Numbered from the stretch's first letter, positions 1 to 5,795 are shown. The stretch: 17,654 nucleotides of DNA from Bacteroidales bacterium UBA1410 (GCA_002305015.1 DBPW01000047.1:1-17654); one strand, 5' to 3'. A program made the numbers and translations. The notes: a model not told the origin generated them from the letters alone.

Positions 1-364
1 TCAATAACTTTTTAAAGTGGACTCTAATATCAATATCATTATCATTATCGGTATTTTTCGTATTACGATTTTTACGACCGTATACGACCGTATTCGTTTG
101 TTTCTCTTTTTTCCATCGCTTATTGATGTTTTCCCTATTCTTTGCGCAAATAGTTTCGTATTTTGCTAAATCACGTTTTAGCTGCAATCTTATGGGTTCG
201 AATATAATTTTCAGAAATCTATCATTGTCATCAAATATGGGATTTCGGTCATTAACATAGGCAAATAAGTGCTTAACAACTTTCCCTGCTTCCTCATCGG
301 TAAGCAAATCGAAAATCTCTCCCCAATCGCAATATGCAATAAAAGATTTTTTATTTTCTGCCAT
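1..364 (-). CDS. DUF6291-type protein of mobile element, 3' end cut by window
   Basis: This frame is open from ATG at 364 to the window edge (121 codons, no stop), so the C-terminus lies outside. The N-terminus (MAENKKSFIAYCDWGEIFD, then LLTDEEAGKVVKHLFAYVND) resembles the DUF6291 family of Bacteroidetes prophages and integrative elements, some of which carry replication-associated C-terminal parts. That is recognition from memory; the molecular role is unknown. About residues 1-75 look like a compact helical domain. After that comes a Lys/Arg-rich stretch and then an Asn/Asp-rich low-complexity linker built on short DNA repeats. The start lies 14 bp inside the preceding HTH gene (351-662), which indicates translational coupling and a shared transcript. 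Confidence is good that it is coding and moderate for the family. Confidence 0.72.
   Translation of the reverse strand, partial: MAENKKSFIAYCDWGEIFDLLTDEEAGKVVKHLFAYVNDRNPIFDDNDRFLKIIFEPIRLQLKRDLAKYETICAKNRENINKRWKKEKQTNTVVYGRKNRNTKNTDNDNDIDIRVHFKKLL
73..92. repeat. Tandem 10-bp repeat, two copies
   Basis: TACGACCGTA occurs twice in a row at 73-82 and 83-92, inside the low-complexity linker of the DUF6291-type gene. Ten is not a multiple of three, so gain or loss of a copy would shift the reading frame. Next to it, at about 31-50, is a run of short ATTATC/ATATC-like units that encodes the Asn/Asp-rich stretch. Confidence 0.7.
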
Positions 365-662
365 AGCCTTGCGGTTTTTCGGGTGTTATCCAATAACGTT
401 TAAATCGCACGTCTTCATAAGTTATCCACTCGTCCTCTACATTGAGGTCTTTGTTCTGAAGTTCTCGGATATAACTTCGTGGATCGCTGAAATGAAGCAC
501 AATTGAAATATCTGCTGCGGAATATTTCCCTGTGGAGAGTAATTTTGCAACTTTCCTTTGTCGGTTAGAAAGATTTTCAGTATCTTTGTTCTGCATTACT
601 AAAGATACTTCGCCTCGTATTTGCTCCGGCATCGCGGGGCGTTCTTTTTTTGTCTCCATCAT
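351..662 (-). CDS. Small helix-turn-helix protein of mobile element
   Basis: A 103-aa protein. Residues about 33-70 (NRQRKVAKLLSTGKYSAADI, then SIVLHFSDPRSYIRELQNK) fit a helix-turn-helix with a recognition helix around DPRSYIREL. The next segment, with DEWITYEDVRFKRYWI, could be a wing. Similar small winged-helix proteins occur beside excisionase-like genes in Bacteroides elements; this is from memory. It probably binds DNA as a regulator or as part of the excision/replication module, but its target is unknown. The start is chosen because its ATG overlaps the TGA of the upstream HTH gene (ATGA at 659-662), a classic coupled junction. A second ATG follows immediately. Its 3' end overlaps the next gene by 14 bp. 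Confidence 0.78.
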   Translation of the reverse strand: MMETKKERPAMPEQIRGEVSLVMQNKDTENLSNRQRKVAKLLSTGKYSAADISIVLHFSDPRSYIRELQNKDLNVEDEWITYEDVRFKRYWITPEKPQGYGRK

Positions 663-949
663 TTATTCCCTCCCATTCCTGCTAAATAGTTGTCTGCAGC
701 TTCCTCAAGCTCATCAATTGAGGTAACCTTATTTTGTTTCATCCAATCTTCGATTTCTTTTCGATCGAAGTAAATTTGCTTTCCGTTTGGTTTATAATGC
801 GGAATTTTTTTGTAACAAGTCAATTTGTATAAGTGCGACTTACTTAGTCCGGTGAGGACGGCAACGTCTTCAAGTGTTAAGACGTTTTTAGCTGCTAATT
901 GTGTGTTTCGCTCTATTCGGTCTAACTGGTTTAAAATATTTTTGTTCAT
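659..949 (-). CDS. Excisionase-like HTH_17 (MerR-type helix) DNA-binding protein
   Basis: A 96-aa protein from ATG 949. The core LTLEDVAVLTGLSKSHLYKL followed by IPHYKPNGKQIYFDRKEIEDW is the HTH_17/excisionase pattern: helix, turn, recognition helix (SKSHLYKLT), then a hairpin wing with the typical G-x-x-x-x-F/Y-x-R-x-E-I-x-x-W ending. Family members act as recombination directionality factors or local repressors. Which role applies here is inferred from the recombinase 1.5 kb away. The frame stays open to a GTG at 1009 and has another ATG at 976. The GTG is unlikely because a -7-like box lies at 1014-1021, which would start transcription near or after it. ATG 949 begins the conserved helical segment and 976 remains possible. 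It is the first gene of an overlapping three-gene operon. Confidence 0.85.
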   Translation of the reverse strand: MNKNILNQLDRIERNTQLAAKNVLTLEDVAVLTGLSKSHLYKLTCYKKIPHYKPNGKQIYFDRKEIEDWMKQNKVTSIDELEEAADNYLAGMGGNK

Positions 950-998
950 TTTTTGTAATGTTTTTTTGTTCAACATTAGGCTTGTACTTCGCCTATTG

Positions 999-1021
999 TG
1001 TGAATTCACATTGCAAAGATG
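999..1021 (-). promoter_or_regulatory. Probable promoter and 12-bp palindrome before the HTH operon
   Basis: Read on the minus strand, CATCTTTG at 1021-1014 is one base from the Bacteroidetes -7 consensus TAnnTTTG. No convincing -33 box is visible. Just downstream is a perfect 12-bp palindrome, TGTGAATTCACA (999-1010), near the expected transcription start. That is a place where a bound repressor could block initiation. Promoter assignment is moderate; the palindrome is read directly. Confidence 0.45.
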
Positions 1022-1046
1022 GACAAGTTTAGAAATGAAAAATAGA

Positions 1047-1082
1047 GTGATTTAATGTACATTATAATGCACATTAAATCAC
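1047..1082. repeat. 36-bp near-perfect palindrome, candidate operator
   Basis: The arms GTGATTTAATGT (1047-1058) and ACATTAAATCAC (1071-1082) are exact reverse complements. The centre, CATTATAATG (1060-1069), is itself a perfect palindrome. Across 36 bp only one pair (1059/1070) fails to match. It lies just upstream of the probable promoter of the excisionase-like gene, so a dimeric DNA-binding protein such as an element-encoded HTH protein could bind it. It is not followed by a T-run, so a terminator role is unlikely. Confidence 0.75.
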
Positions 1083-1085
1083 ATT

Positions 1086-1116
1086 AAAAAAGCACCCTTA
1101 TTAATTTGAGTGCTTT
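1086..1116 (-). terminator. Intrinsic terminator between the 359-aa gene and the HTH operon
   Basis: On the minus strand, AAAGCAC (1116-1110) and GTGCTTT (1095-1089) form a 7-bp stem with a 14-nt loop. The second arm runs into six Ts (1091-1086). It would end transcripts arriving from the integrase/359-aa side before the HTH operon. The stem is short, so strength is uncertain. Confidence 0.6.
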
Positions 1117-1118
1117 CT

Positions 1119-1260
1119 TATATTAATAGTCCGGTAAATTTTTTCTTAATATCCATTTAATCAGATGATTATATTCTATATTTTGAAAAGCGAATTCAGT
1201 ACTAATAATCAAATAGTTATAAGTAACCTTTCTGAAAAAATACCGGACTGTTGTTATATA
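1119..1260. repeat. 142-bp segment bounded by imperfect inverted repeats
   Basis: The left arm contains AGTCCGGTA (1128-1136) followed by AATTTTTTC. The right arm, reverse-complemented, contains AGTCCGGTA (from 1249-1241) followed by TTTTTTC. The outer edges both read TATAT. About 85 bp lie between the arms, with no ORF of note. It abuts the stop codon of the 359-aa gene. If transcribed as its 3' UTR the arms could pair into a long hairpin; alternatively it is a small MITE-like insertion or a protein-binding site. Nothing in the sequence decides between these. Confidence 0.5.
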
Positions 1261-2340
1261 TTATTCCGCAAAAAACTCTTTAAGTTCCCTTTCCCATTTT
1301 GGAGGCTTCTTGGCATTGTATATTTGATATAATGCGCTACCTAACCGAGTGATATTAAATAATTTGTTGAGCGAAGTTTCTGGAAGTTTTTCTATATTGT
1401 TCGGGCAAAATACATTATTACAAAAATATGCAAGGCTAACTTTCGATCCATTATCATACAACCACCTGTACCCATTCTCAGTTTTTTCCATATATTTGCA
1501 TTCAATCGCCTTAGTAAAATATTTTCTTGCTCTTTCGGTGTTTAATTCTTCTGGGAGCAACATTGTTTCTTCATTACTTTCTTTAACCGGTTTGGGCAAT
1601 TCCCGAATGTATTCTTTTTTCCGTTCGATATCGGCAATATAATCATTTATCCATTCATCAAACCTGATTTTTAGCTCTTTATCTTCTACTCCACTATCAA
1701 TATCCGTTTTCCACTGTATCAAACGAAGGATCTTTTCGTCTAAGTCGTCTATTTCGTCGACTTCTTTTTGAATTTCCTGCAATGTTATACTACATAATTT
1801 TTCATTAAAGATGGTTTTAAGCTCTCCTTCATATTTTGTGTTTTTACTATTTTTCCCCCACTTTATCAAGCATCTGCACTTTTCGGTTGAGTCGTTTATT
1901 GCTTCTATTTCTTTTCGGACTTCATCGATATCAAACTTAATTGCATACTTAATCTTCTCATCGTTAGGAACGCAGGGTAGGACAACACATTTAGCTTCCC
2001 TGTTTACCTCGCTTGCCAGGAAATAGTACAGATATCCAAAGCTGTGCTTGTCGTCCATGATAACCTCTAAAAGTGCCTTTCTGAATGCTCTTGCTTCGTT
2101 AGGTGCAATCGCTCCAAGCGGCAATTTGAAGTCTGGAAATCTTCTATAATGCGTGTGTAGATCCCAGTCCCGCTTGCTTGCACGCCACTCTTCATATGTC
2201 CAATCGTTTTCCAGATGCTTATTGAAATAAGCATCTGTTTTGCTTCTGTTGTCCCTTAAAGGGACTAAATCGTCGATCACCTCCTTTAATTTGCTTCTGA
2301 ACTTCTCATCAGCACGTTCAATGTTTTCGTATACTTTCAT
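1261..2340 (-). CDS. Conserved mobile-element protein with internal duplication, function unknown
   Basis: A 359-aa soluble, charged, mostly helical protein with no signal peptide or membrane segment. I do not recognise a catalytic motif. Two blocks of about 44 residues are clearly related: 139-182 (DEVRKEIEAIN, LIKW, ELKTIFNEKL) and 188-231 (QEIQKEVDEID, LIQW, ELKIRFDEWI), an internal duplication with a 49-residue offset. The C-terminal part (about 264-357: LPEELNTERARKYFTKAIE, SKVSLAYFCNNVF, LNKLFNITRLGSALYQIY) resembles a module I recall at the C-termini of many Bacteroides mobile-element proteins of unknown role. It lies between the integrase and the HTH genes on the same strand and shares an 11-bp leader motif, at identical spacing, with the integrase. 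An accessory role in recombination or element control is plausible but unproven. Confidence 0.8.
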   Translation of the reverse strand: MKVYENIERADEKFRSKLKEVIDDLVPLRDNRSKTDAYFNKHLENDWTYEEWRASKRDWDLHTHYRRFPDFKLPLGAIAPNEARAFRKALLEVIMDDKHSFGYLYYFLASEVNREAKCVVLPCVPNDEKIKYAIKFDIDEVRKEIEAINDSTEKCRCLIKWGKNSKNTKYEGELKTIFNEKLCSITLQEIQKEVDEIDDLDEKILRLIQWKTDIDSGVEDKELKIRFDEWINDYIADIERKKEYIRELPKPVKESNEETMLLPEELNTERARKYFTKAIECKYMEKTENGYRWLYDNGSKVSLAYFCNNVFCPNNIEKLPETSLNKLFNITRLGSALYQIYNAKKPPKWERELKEFFAE

Positions 2341-2350
2341 GTCGTTATAT

Positions 2351-2361
2351 TTTAATTGTTA
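2351..2361 (-). promoter_or_regulatory. Leader motif TAACAATTAAA before the 359-aa gene
   Basis: TAACAATTAAA (minus strand) lies exactly 10 nt before the ATG of the 359-aa gene. The same 11 bases lie exactly 10 nt before the integrase ATG (3643-3653). A second shared word, TAGAGGGTA, occurs further upstream of both (2419-2411 and 3660-3652). There is no Shine-Dalgarno sequence, so this may be a translation-initiation element or a protein-binding site. Confidence 0.5.
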
Positions 2362-2462
2362 ATAATGCTCAGAACAAAATTTTTTGCTTTCTGTTTTTCC
2401 CTGTTTACAATACCCTCTATATTAAAGTTTTAAATATCTATTTATCAATTGCTGAATTCAAA

Positions 2463-3632
2463 CTATTCAAATATTCCGTTCTGTTTGTCTACTGCCTGAC
2501 GTTGGGCTTCATCGACGATTTGGGCGTAAATCTGTGTAGTGGCTATCTTGGAATGTCCCAATAGTTTGGAAACAACAGCTATCGGCGTTCCTAAACTTAA
2601 ATTAAGGGTAGCTGCTGTGTGTCGTGCGCAATGAAATGTGATATTCTTGGTTATTCCTGCACTCTTTACCCACTCGGATAGAATAGGATTGACAATTTCA
2701 TTTTTAGACAGCTTAAATATCCTGTCAGTAGGTTGTTCATCATCCGGTCTTGGTGCAAATTTCATTGCTTCATCGCTAACCTGTACTACTATTTCTTTAC
2801 CTCCCTTTTTCATTTTAAATCTCAATTCATTTCCACCCGAATTGTTTTTATTGAAGTTTTCCCAAGTTATTCGGGAAACATCAGAAAATCTCAACCCCGT
2901 TAAGCAGCAAAACAAAAATGCGTTTTTCACATCAATATTTTTACAGTCGGTTTTGATTAATTGTTTGACTTCCTCAATCGTCAAATATTCACGTGTTCCT
3001 GCTTTTGCTTTTGGCTTATCGTCATTATCGATGTAGTCCATCGGGTTTTCCGGTATGATTTTTTCTCTCACTGCCTGTTTTAATGCAGTGTTTAACTTTT
3101 TGTATAGCTTGTTTTTAGTGTTTTGAGATAAATAAGGATTTTTTTTGGTCTTATGCAGGTTTTGATTCTTGGCTGTTTCCAAGTATTCTATAAAACCCTT
3201 TGCAAAATCTTCATCGACTTTTGAGAAAGGTATCTTTTCGCCTTTGTAAATTGTAAGATGTAGGGCTAAACTTTTGAAGTTGTAATATTCGCCGTGCTTG
3301 TTTCCTGTCTTGGCTAAATGTTTGTCGGCAATTTTATTGACGTAATCGATTAGATTGGCCTTCGATAGTTTGTTTTTCGATTTAAACCCGTGCTCTTCAT
3401 TCTGTAAATCTACGATCCGTTTGGCTTGAACGGCTTTTGCCAATTGCAAGGTAGTTTCATTTTTTGCCCTGTCCTCTTTGGTTTTTTCAGGGATTAAATA
3501 CAATTTTAGAAACTCGTACTTGCGTTTTCCATTTAGGTAGTAATCTAAATAAATAGATTTATTGCCGTCGGAAAGGTCTTTAAATCTTATCTTAATCGGC
3601 TCTTTTACATGAAGTTGTTTTGTTGTTTTCAT
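2463..3632 (-). CDS. Tyrosine recombinase/integrase of mobile element
   Basis: A 389-aa site-specific recombinase of the phage-integrase family in its Bacteroidetes form. The N-terminal ~100 residues are a beta-rich, basic arm-type DNA-binding domain. Residues about 105-215 form the SAM-like core-binding domain. The catalytic domain carries the expected set: Arg248 in TGLRFSD, a Lys in the beta-hairpin KKGGKEIVVQV (about 273-279), His334 and Arg337 in HCARH, His360 in LLGHS, and the nucleophile Tyr369 in TTQIYAQI. All key residues are present, so it should be active. It cuts and rejoins DNA at the element's attachment sites. It is the gene nearest the chromosomal junction, as is usual for such elements. 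The promoter is at 3661-3695; the leader shares TAACAATTAAA with the next gene. Confidence 0.96.
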   Translation of the reverse strand: MKTTKQLHVKEPIKIRFKDLSDGNKSIYLDYYLNGKRKYEFLKLYLIPEKTKEDRAKNETTLQLAKAVQAKRIVDLQNEEHGFKSKNKLSKANLIDYVNKIADKHLAKTGNKHGEYYNFKSLALHLTIYKGEKIPFSKVDEDFAKGFIEYLETAKNQNLHKTKKNPYLSQNTKNKLYKKLNTALKQAVREKIIPENPMDYIDNDDKPKAKAGTREYLTIEEVKQLIKTDCKNIDVKNAFLFCCLTGLRFSDVSRITWENFNKNNSGGNELRFKMKKGGKEIVVQVSDEAMKFAPRPDDEQPTDRIFKLSKNEIVNPILSEWVKSAGITKNITFHCARHTAATLNLSLGTPIAVVSKLLGHSKIATTQIYAQIVDEAQRQAVDKQNGIFE

Positions 3633-3642
3633 TTTGCTACAG

Positions 3643-3653
3643 TTTAATTGTTA
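3643..3653 (-). promoter_or_regulatory. Leader motif TAACAATTAAA before the integrase
   Basis: This is the second copy of the 11-bp motif, exactly 10 nt before the integrase ATG. Here it overlaps the shared word TAGAGGGTA (3660-3652), giving one continuous block. The TTGTTAC contained at 3648-3654 on the plus strand is an inverted partner of GTAACAA at 3688-3694 on the other side of the -7 box. Confidence 0.5.
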
Positions 3654-3660
3654 CCCTCTA

Positions 3661-3706
3661 CAAAGATATAAAATAAATCGGATACGAGTAACAAACCAGT
3701 AACAAA
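3661..3706 (-). promoter_or_regulatory. Integrase promoter with flanking repeats
   Basis: The minus strand reads TATCTTTG at 3668-3661, a full match to TAnnTTTG. A TTTG at 3695-3692 is a -33 candidate but is 23 nt away, slightly longer than the usual 19-21. GTAACAAA is repeated in direct orientation at 3688-3695 and 3699-3706 (11-bp period, one helical turn). An inverted TTGTTAC lies at 3648-3654. Such clustered short repeats beside an integrase gene could be arm-type sites or an operator for autoregulation. Confidence 0.6.
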
Positions 3707-3712
3707 AATGAA

Positions 3713-3756
3713 TAAAAAAAGAGGAAAACAAGGGAAAATAACCCTTCGCTTTCCTC
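3713..3756 (-). terminator. Intrinsic terminator, minus strand
   Basis: On the minus strand GAGGAAA (3756-3750) pairs with TTTCCTC (3727-3721). Inside, AGGG (3745-3742) pairs with CCCT (3734-3731). The last arm is followed by seven Ts (3720-3714). It would stop transcripts coming from the glycosyltransferase operon or from the orphan promoter at 3901-3932, insulating the integrase promoter just downstream. Confidence 0.75.
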
Positions 3757-3900
3757 ACTTATGAAATAGCCTTAAATTGGCTCTGTAATTGCTTTTGATT
3801 TACTTTTTATTGTGTTTTGTTTTCCTTTGATTTTTGGCGTTATTAGTCAAAACCGGTCAACCCCATATTTCAATGATCTCTTTTTCCGTGAACTATGACA

Positions 3901-3932
3901 CAAAAATACGAATTTGGTTTAATTAAAGCAAA
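3901..3932 (-). promoter_or_regulatory. Near-consensus promoter facing the mobile element
   Basis: Minus strand: TTTG (3932-3929), 20 nt, then TATTTTTG (3908-3901). Both boxes and the spacing match the Bacteroidetes primary-sigma consensus (TTTG, 19-21 nt, TAnnTTTG). A transcript from about 3894 would meet the terminator at 3756-3713 after about 140-180 nt. The only ORF on the way that I noticed is a 7-codon one (ATG on the minus strand near 3866). It may be an orphaned promoter of a gene displaced by the element, or drive a small RNA. Confidence 0.55.
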
Positions 3933-3948
3933 AGATATGCCAAAAAAT

Positions 3949-4968
3949 TTAAGGTAAATACTTTTGCAATCGCCGAACAATAATCTCAGGATCAATAGAA
4001 TTTAAACACGCATAATCGCCACGCAGACAAGGTTTGTTACCAAAAACAGAACAGGGCCTACAATCCAAGTCGATCTGTACCGCGTCATCGACCGACTGCT
4101 TAAAACCATAAAAGCCCAAATAGGGATGAGTGCCTCCCCAAATGGAAATCACAGGAACACCTACTAACGAAGCTAAATGCATATTGGCCGAATCCATGGA
4201 AAGCATTACCCGAAGTTGAGACATCAGAAATAACTCCTGAACAAGATCGAGCTTTCCGGCAACAGAAACCACATGGGGATATGTCTCCTGCCATTTTTTC
4301 ATTATTTCGGCTTCCTTTTGACTGCCGAAAAGATAAATAATGACATCGGGATGAGTACACAGTGTTTTTATTACCTCCTCCATTTTCTCCAACGGATACA
4401 TTTTTGCTTTGTGTTTGGCAAAAGGAGCTATTCCTATATTTTTTTTCGAGGGATCAAAGAAAATATTCTCCGGTAACGAAACTACACTTGATTTGTTGGA
4501 AAAATAATGCGAAAACGTCATTTCCGCAGGATACCCAATGGCTTCAAAAACGTCTCTATATCTATCGATGGTATGTTTTAAGGGTTGTAAAGGAGCTTTA
4601 TGGGAAACAACGGCTCTCTTTTCTTTCCTGCCTTTATCGATATGGCGTGTTTTTTTTCCTAAAAGGGAAAAATAAGCCCTCAAAAACTTACTTCGTAATA
4701 CATCATGTACATCGGCAACTTTATCGATAGGGTATTTCCTGAGAAAATTTCCCAGACGAAACAATCCTTTGATGCCTTTATAATCTGCGAGATCAACGCC
4801 AATCGGATAAATATTAGACAACCCGAGATCGAAAAGCAAAACGTAAATTTTATTTGTCAAAACGTAAAAGGTGTCGTTCGGATAGGCCTTTGCCACCGAA
4901 TATAAGGGTGGAACCAGCATGGCTACATCGCCAAATGCCGACAAGCGAATGACCAAAACATGAGCCAT
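3949..4968 (-). CDS. Glycosyltransferase family 9 (heptosyltransferase-like)
   Basis: A 339-aa cytoplasmic or membrane-associated GT-B glycosyltransferase of family 9 (ADP-heptose:LPS heptosyltransferase superfamily). The N-terminus has the family's RLSAFGDVAMLVPPL motif (8-22) and KAYP. The C-terminal nucleotide-sugar half has GIAPFAKHKAKMYP (179-192) and DSANMHLASLVGVPVISIWG (259-278), including the conserved Asp-Ser before the His. A Cys-rich tail segment, with Cys303, Cys306, Cys314 and Cys321, is the pattern often seen in GT9 enzymes. It probably adds a sugar to lipopolysaccharide core or a similar glycan; donor and acceptor cannot be read from sequence. It follows the DUF4254 gene with a one-base TAATG overlap, so the two form an operon. 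Length is normal for the family. Confidence 0.9.
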   Translation of the reverse strand: MAHVLVIRLSAFGDVAMLVPPLYSVAKAYPNDTFYVLTNKIYVLLFDLGLSNIYPIGVDLADYKGIKGLFRLGNFLRKYPIDKVADVHDVLRSKFLRAYFSLLGKKTRHIDKGRKEKRAVVSHKAPLQPLKHTIDRYRDVFEAIGYPAEMTFSHYFSNKSSVVSLPENIFFDPSKKNIGIAPFAKHKAKMYPLEKMEEVIKTLCTHPDVIIYLFGSQKEAEIMKKWQETYPHVVSVAGKLDLVQELFLMSQLRVMLSMDSANMHLASLVGVPVISIWGGTHPYLGFYGFKQSVDDAVQIDLDCRPCSVFGNKPCLRGDYACLNSIDPEIIVRRLQKYLP

Positions 4969-5582
4969 TATTTTGTTGTTTTACTATATAGCACCGGATT
5001 AAGAGAGGGATCGTTATACATTTTCATTTGTCTGTAAACCTTCATGTATTTTTTCCCTTCTCCGATTTCTTGAAGCAACGTATCGATAGCATTGGTGAGA
5101 TCTTCGCGTTGTTCCATAAGTACATTTAATTTTTTACGGCAATTCATCACATGTTGTTCATCGACATCCGTGCGATTAACCTCGTCCCGCATATGATAAA
5201 TTTTTACGGCAAGAATCGATAATCGATCGATTGCCCATGCCGGACTTTCCGTATTGATAGTAGCATCGGGAAGCGGTTTGACGTCTCTAAAAAAATCAAG
5301 AAAATAATCATCGATTTTTTCCACCAAATCCGTTCTTCCCTGATTCGAGCGATCGATACGACGCTTGATTTCCAATGCTTTGACAGGATCAATTTCAGGG
5401 TCGCGAATGATATCTTCCAGATGCCATTGAACGACATCGATCCAATTTTTTTTATAAAGGAGATGATCAATCGTCCCCGGTTGAAAGGGATTTTTCATAA
5501 CGGCATCGACATGATTTACGAGATGATAATCTTCTGTGGCACGGTCAAAAATTGCATTAGCTTTTACACTGAAATCTTTCAT
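4968..5582 (-). CDS. DUF4254 family protein
   Basis: A 204-aa acidic, helical, soluble protein of the DUF4254 family, which in Bacteroidetes typically sits beside a GT9 glycosyltransferase as here. Recognisable stretches include NPFQPGTIDHLLYKKNWIDV and SPAWAIDRLSILAVKIYHMR. Its biochemical role is not established; a partner or regulatory role for the neighbouring transferase is inference from the conserved pairing. The frame is open to an ATG at 5609, but that codon lies inside the -7 box at 5614-5607. ATG 5582 (MKDFSVKANAIFDRA) is therefore taken as the start. The stop codon overlaps the next start (TAATG), so translation is likely coupled. Confidence 0.88.
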   Translation of the reverse strand: MKDFSVKANAIFDRATEDYHLVNHVDAVMKNPFQPGTIDHLLYKKNWIDVVQWHLEDIIRDPEIDPVKALEIKRRIDRSNQGRTDLVEKIDDYFLDFFRDVKPLPDATINTESPAWAIDRLSILAVKIYHMRDEVNRTDVDEQHVMNCRKKLNVLMEQREDLTNAIDTLLQEIGEGKKYMKVYRQMKMYNDPSLNPVLYSKTTK

Positions 5583-5606
5583 AATTTGTTTTTGTGAATG
5601 ATAATG

Positions 5607-5614
5607 CAAAGATA
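5607..5614 (-). promoter_or_regulatory. -7 box of the DUF4254-GT9 operon
   Basis: The minus strand reads TATCTTTG, an exact TAnnTTTG match, placing transcription start near 5600. This rules out the longer ATG at 5609 and supports ATG 5582. No clear -33 TTTG is seen at the expected distance. Confidence 0.6.
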
Positions 5615-5729
5615 ATCATCCTAACGATATTTCATACCATACGGTAAAATTACGGCATAGCTGTTAAAACTGCATTTTTTTGAATTTATCTTATTTTGAA
5701 TTCTGTTTTTCATTCAGATGAAAAAAGTG

Positions 5730-5737
5730 TATTTTTG
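5730..5737 (+). promoter_or_regulatory. -7 box of the nfnAB promoter
   Basis: TATTTTTG matches TAnnTTTG. At the -33 distance there is only the T-run TTTTTC (about 5706-5711), one base off. Transcription would start near 5745, giving a leader of about 50 nt to ATG 5796. The box lies inside a longer reading-frame extension (from 5718), so that extension cannot be part of the protein. Confidence 0.55.
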
Positions 5738-5795
5738 CAAAATAAAATTAAGCCCAATCTATTCGAGGAAACGAATATCAATATCCGTATTTGTC

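Larger units (their letters stand above)
3633..3948. other. Gene-free junction between mobile element and chromosome
   Basis: No ORF worth calling and no tRNA or tmRNA end is visible in these 316 bp. It holds the integrase promoter, a minus-strand terminator (3713-3756) and a minus-strand promoter (3901-3932) just after the glycosyltransferase stop. The element's attachment site should lie here, but its core cannot be located because the opposite end of the element is outside the window. The direct repeat GTCAA at 3846-3850 and 3856-3860 is one weak candidate for core sites. Confidence 0.55.

Noticed and set aside
211..393. A 60-codon minus-strand open frame
   Set aside because: It overlaps the DUF6291-type gene in another frame; the latter gives the recognisable protein and coupled start.
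950..1009. A 20-codon extension of the HTH_17 gene from GTG 1009
   Set aside because: The GTG lies inside a palindrome next to the probable promoter; ATG 949 (or 976) fits better.
3633..3948. A tRNA or tmRNA 3' end as integration target
   Set aside because: I found no T-arm or CCA-type end and no cloverleaf in this junction.
4362..4730. A 122-codon plus-strand open frame
   Set aside because: Antisense to the GT9 gene, with a Phe/Cys-rich translation typical of shadows.
5718..5795. A 26-codon N-terminal extension of NfnA from ATG 5718
   Set aside because: The -7 box lies inside it and family members begin near MNKIVGKEYL.
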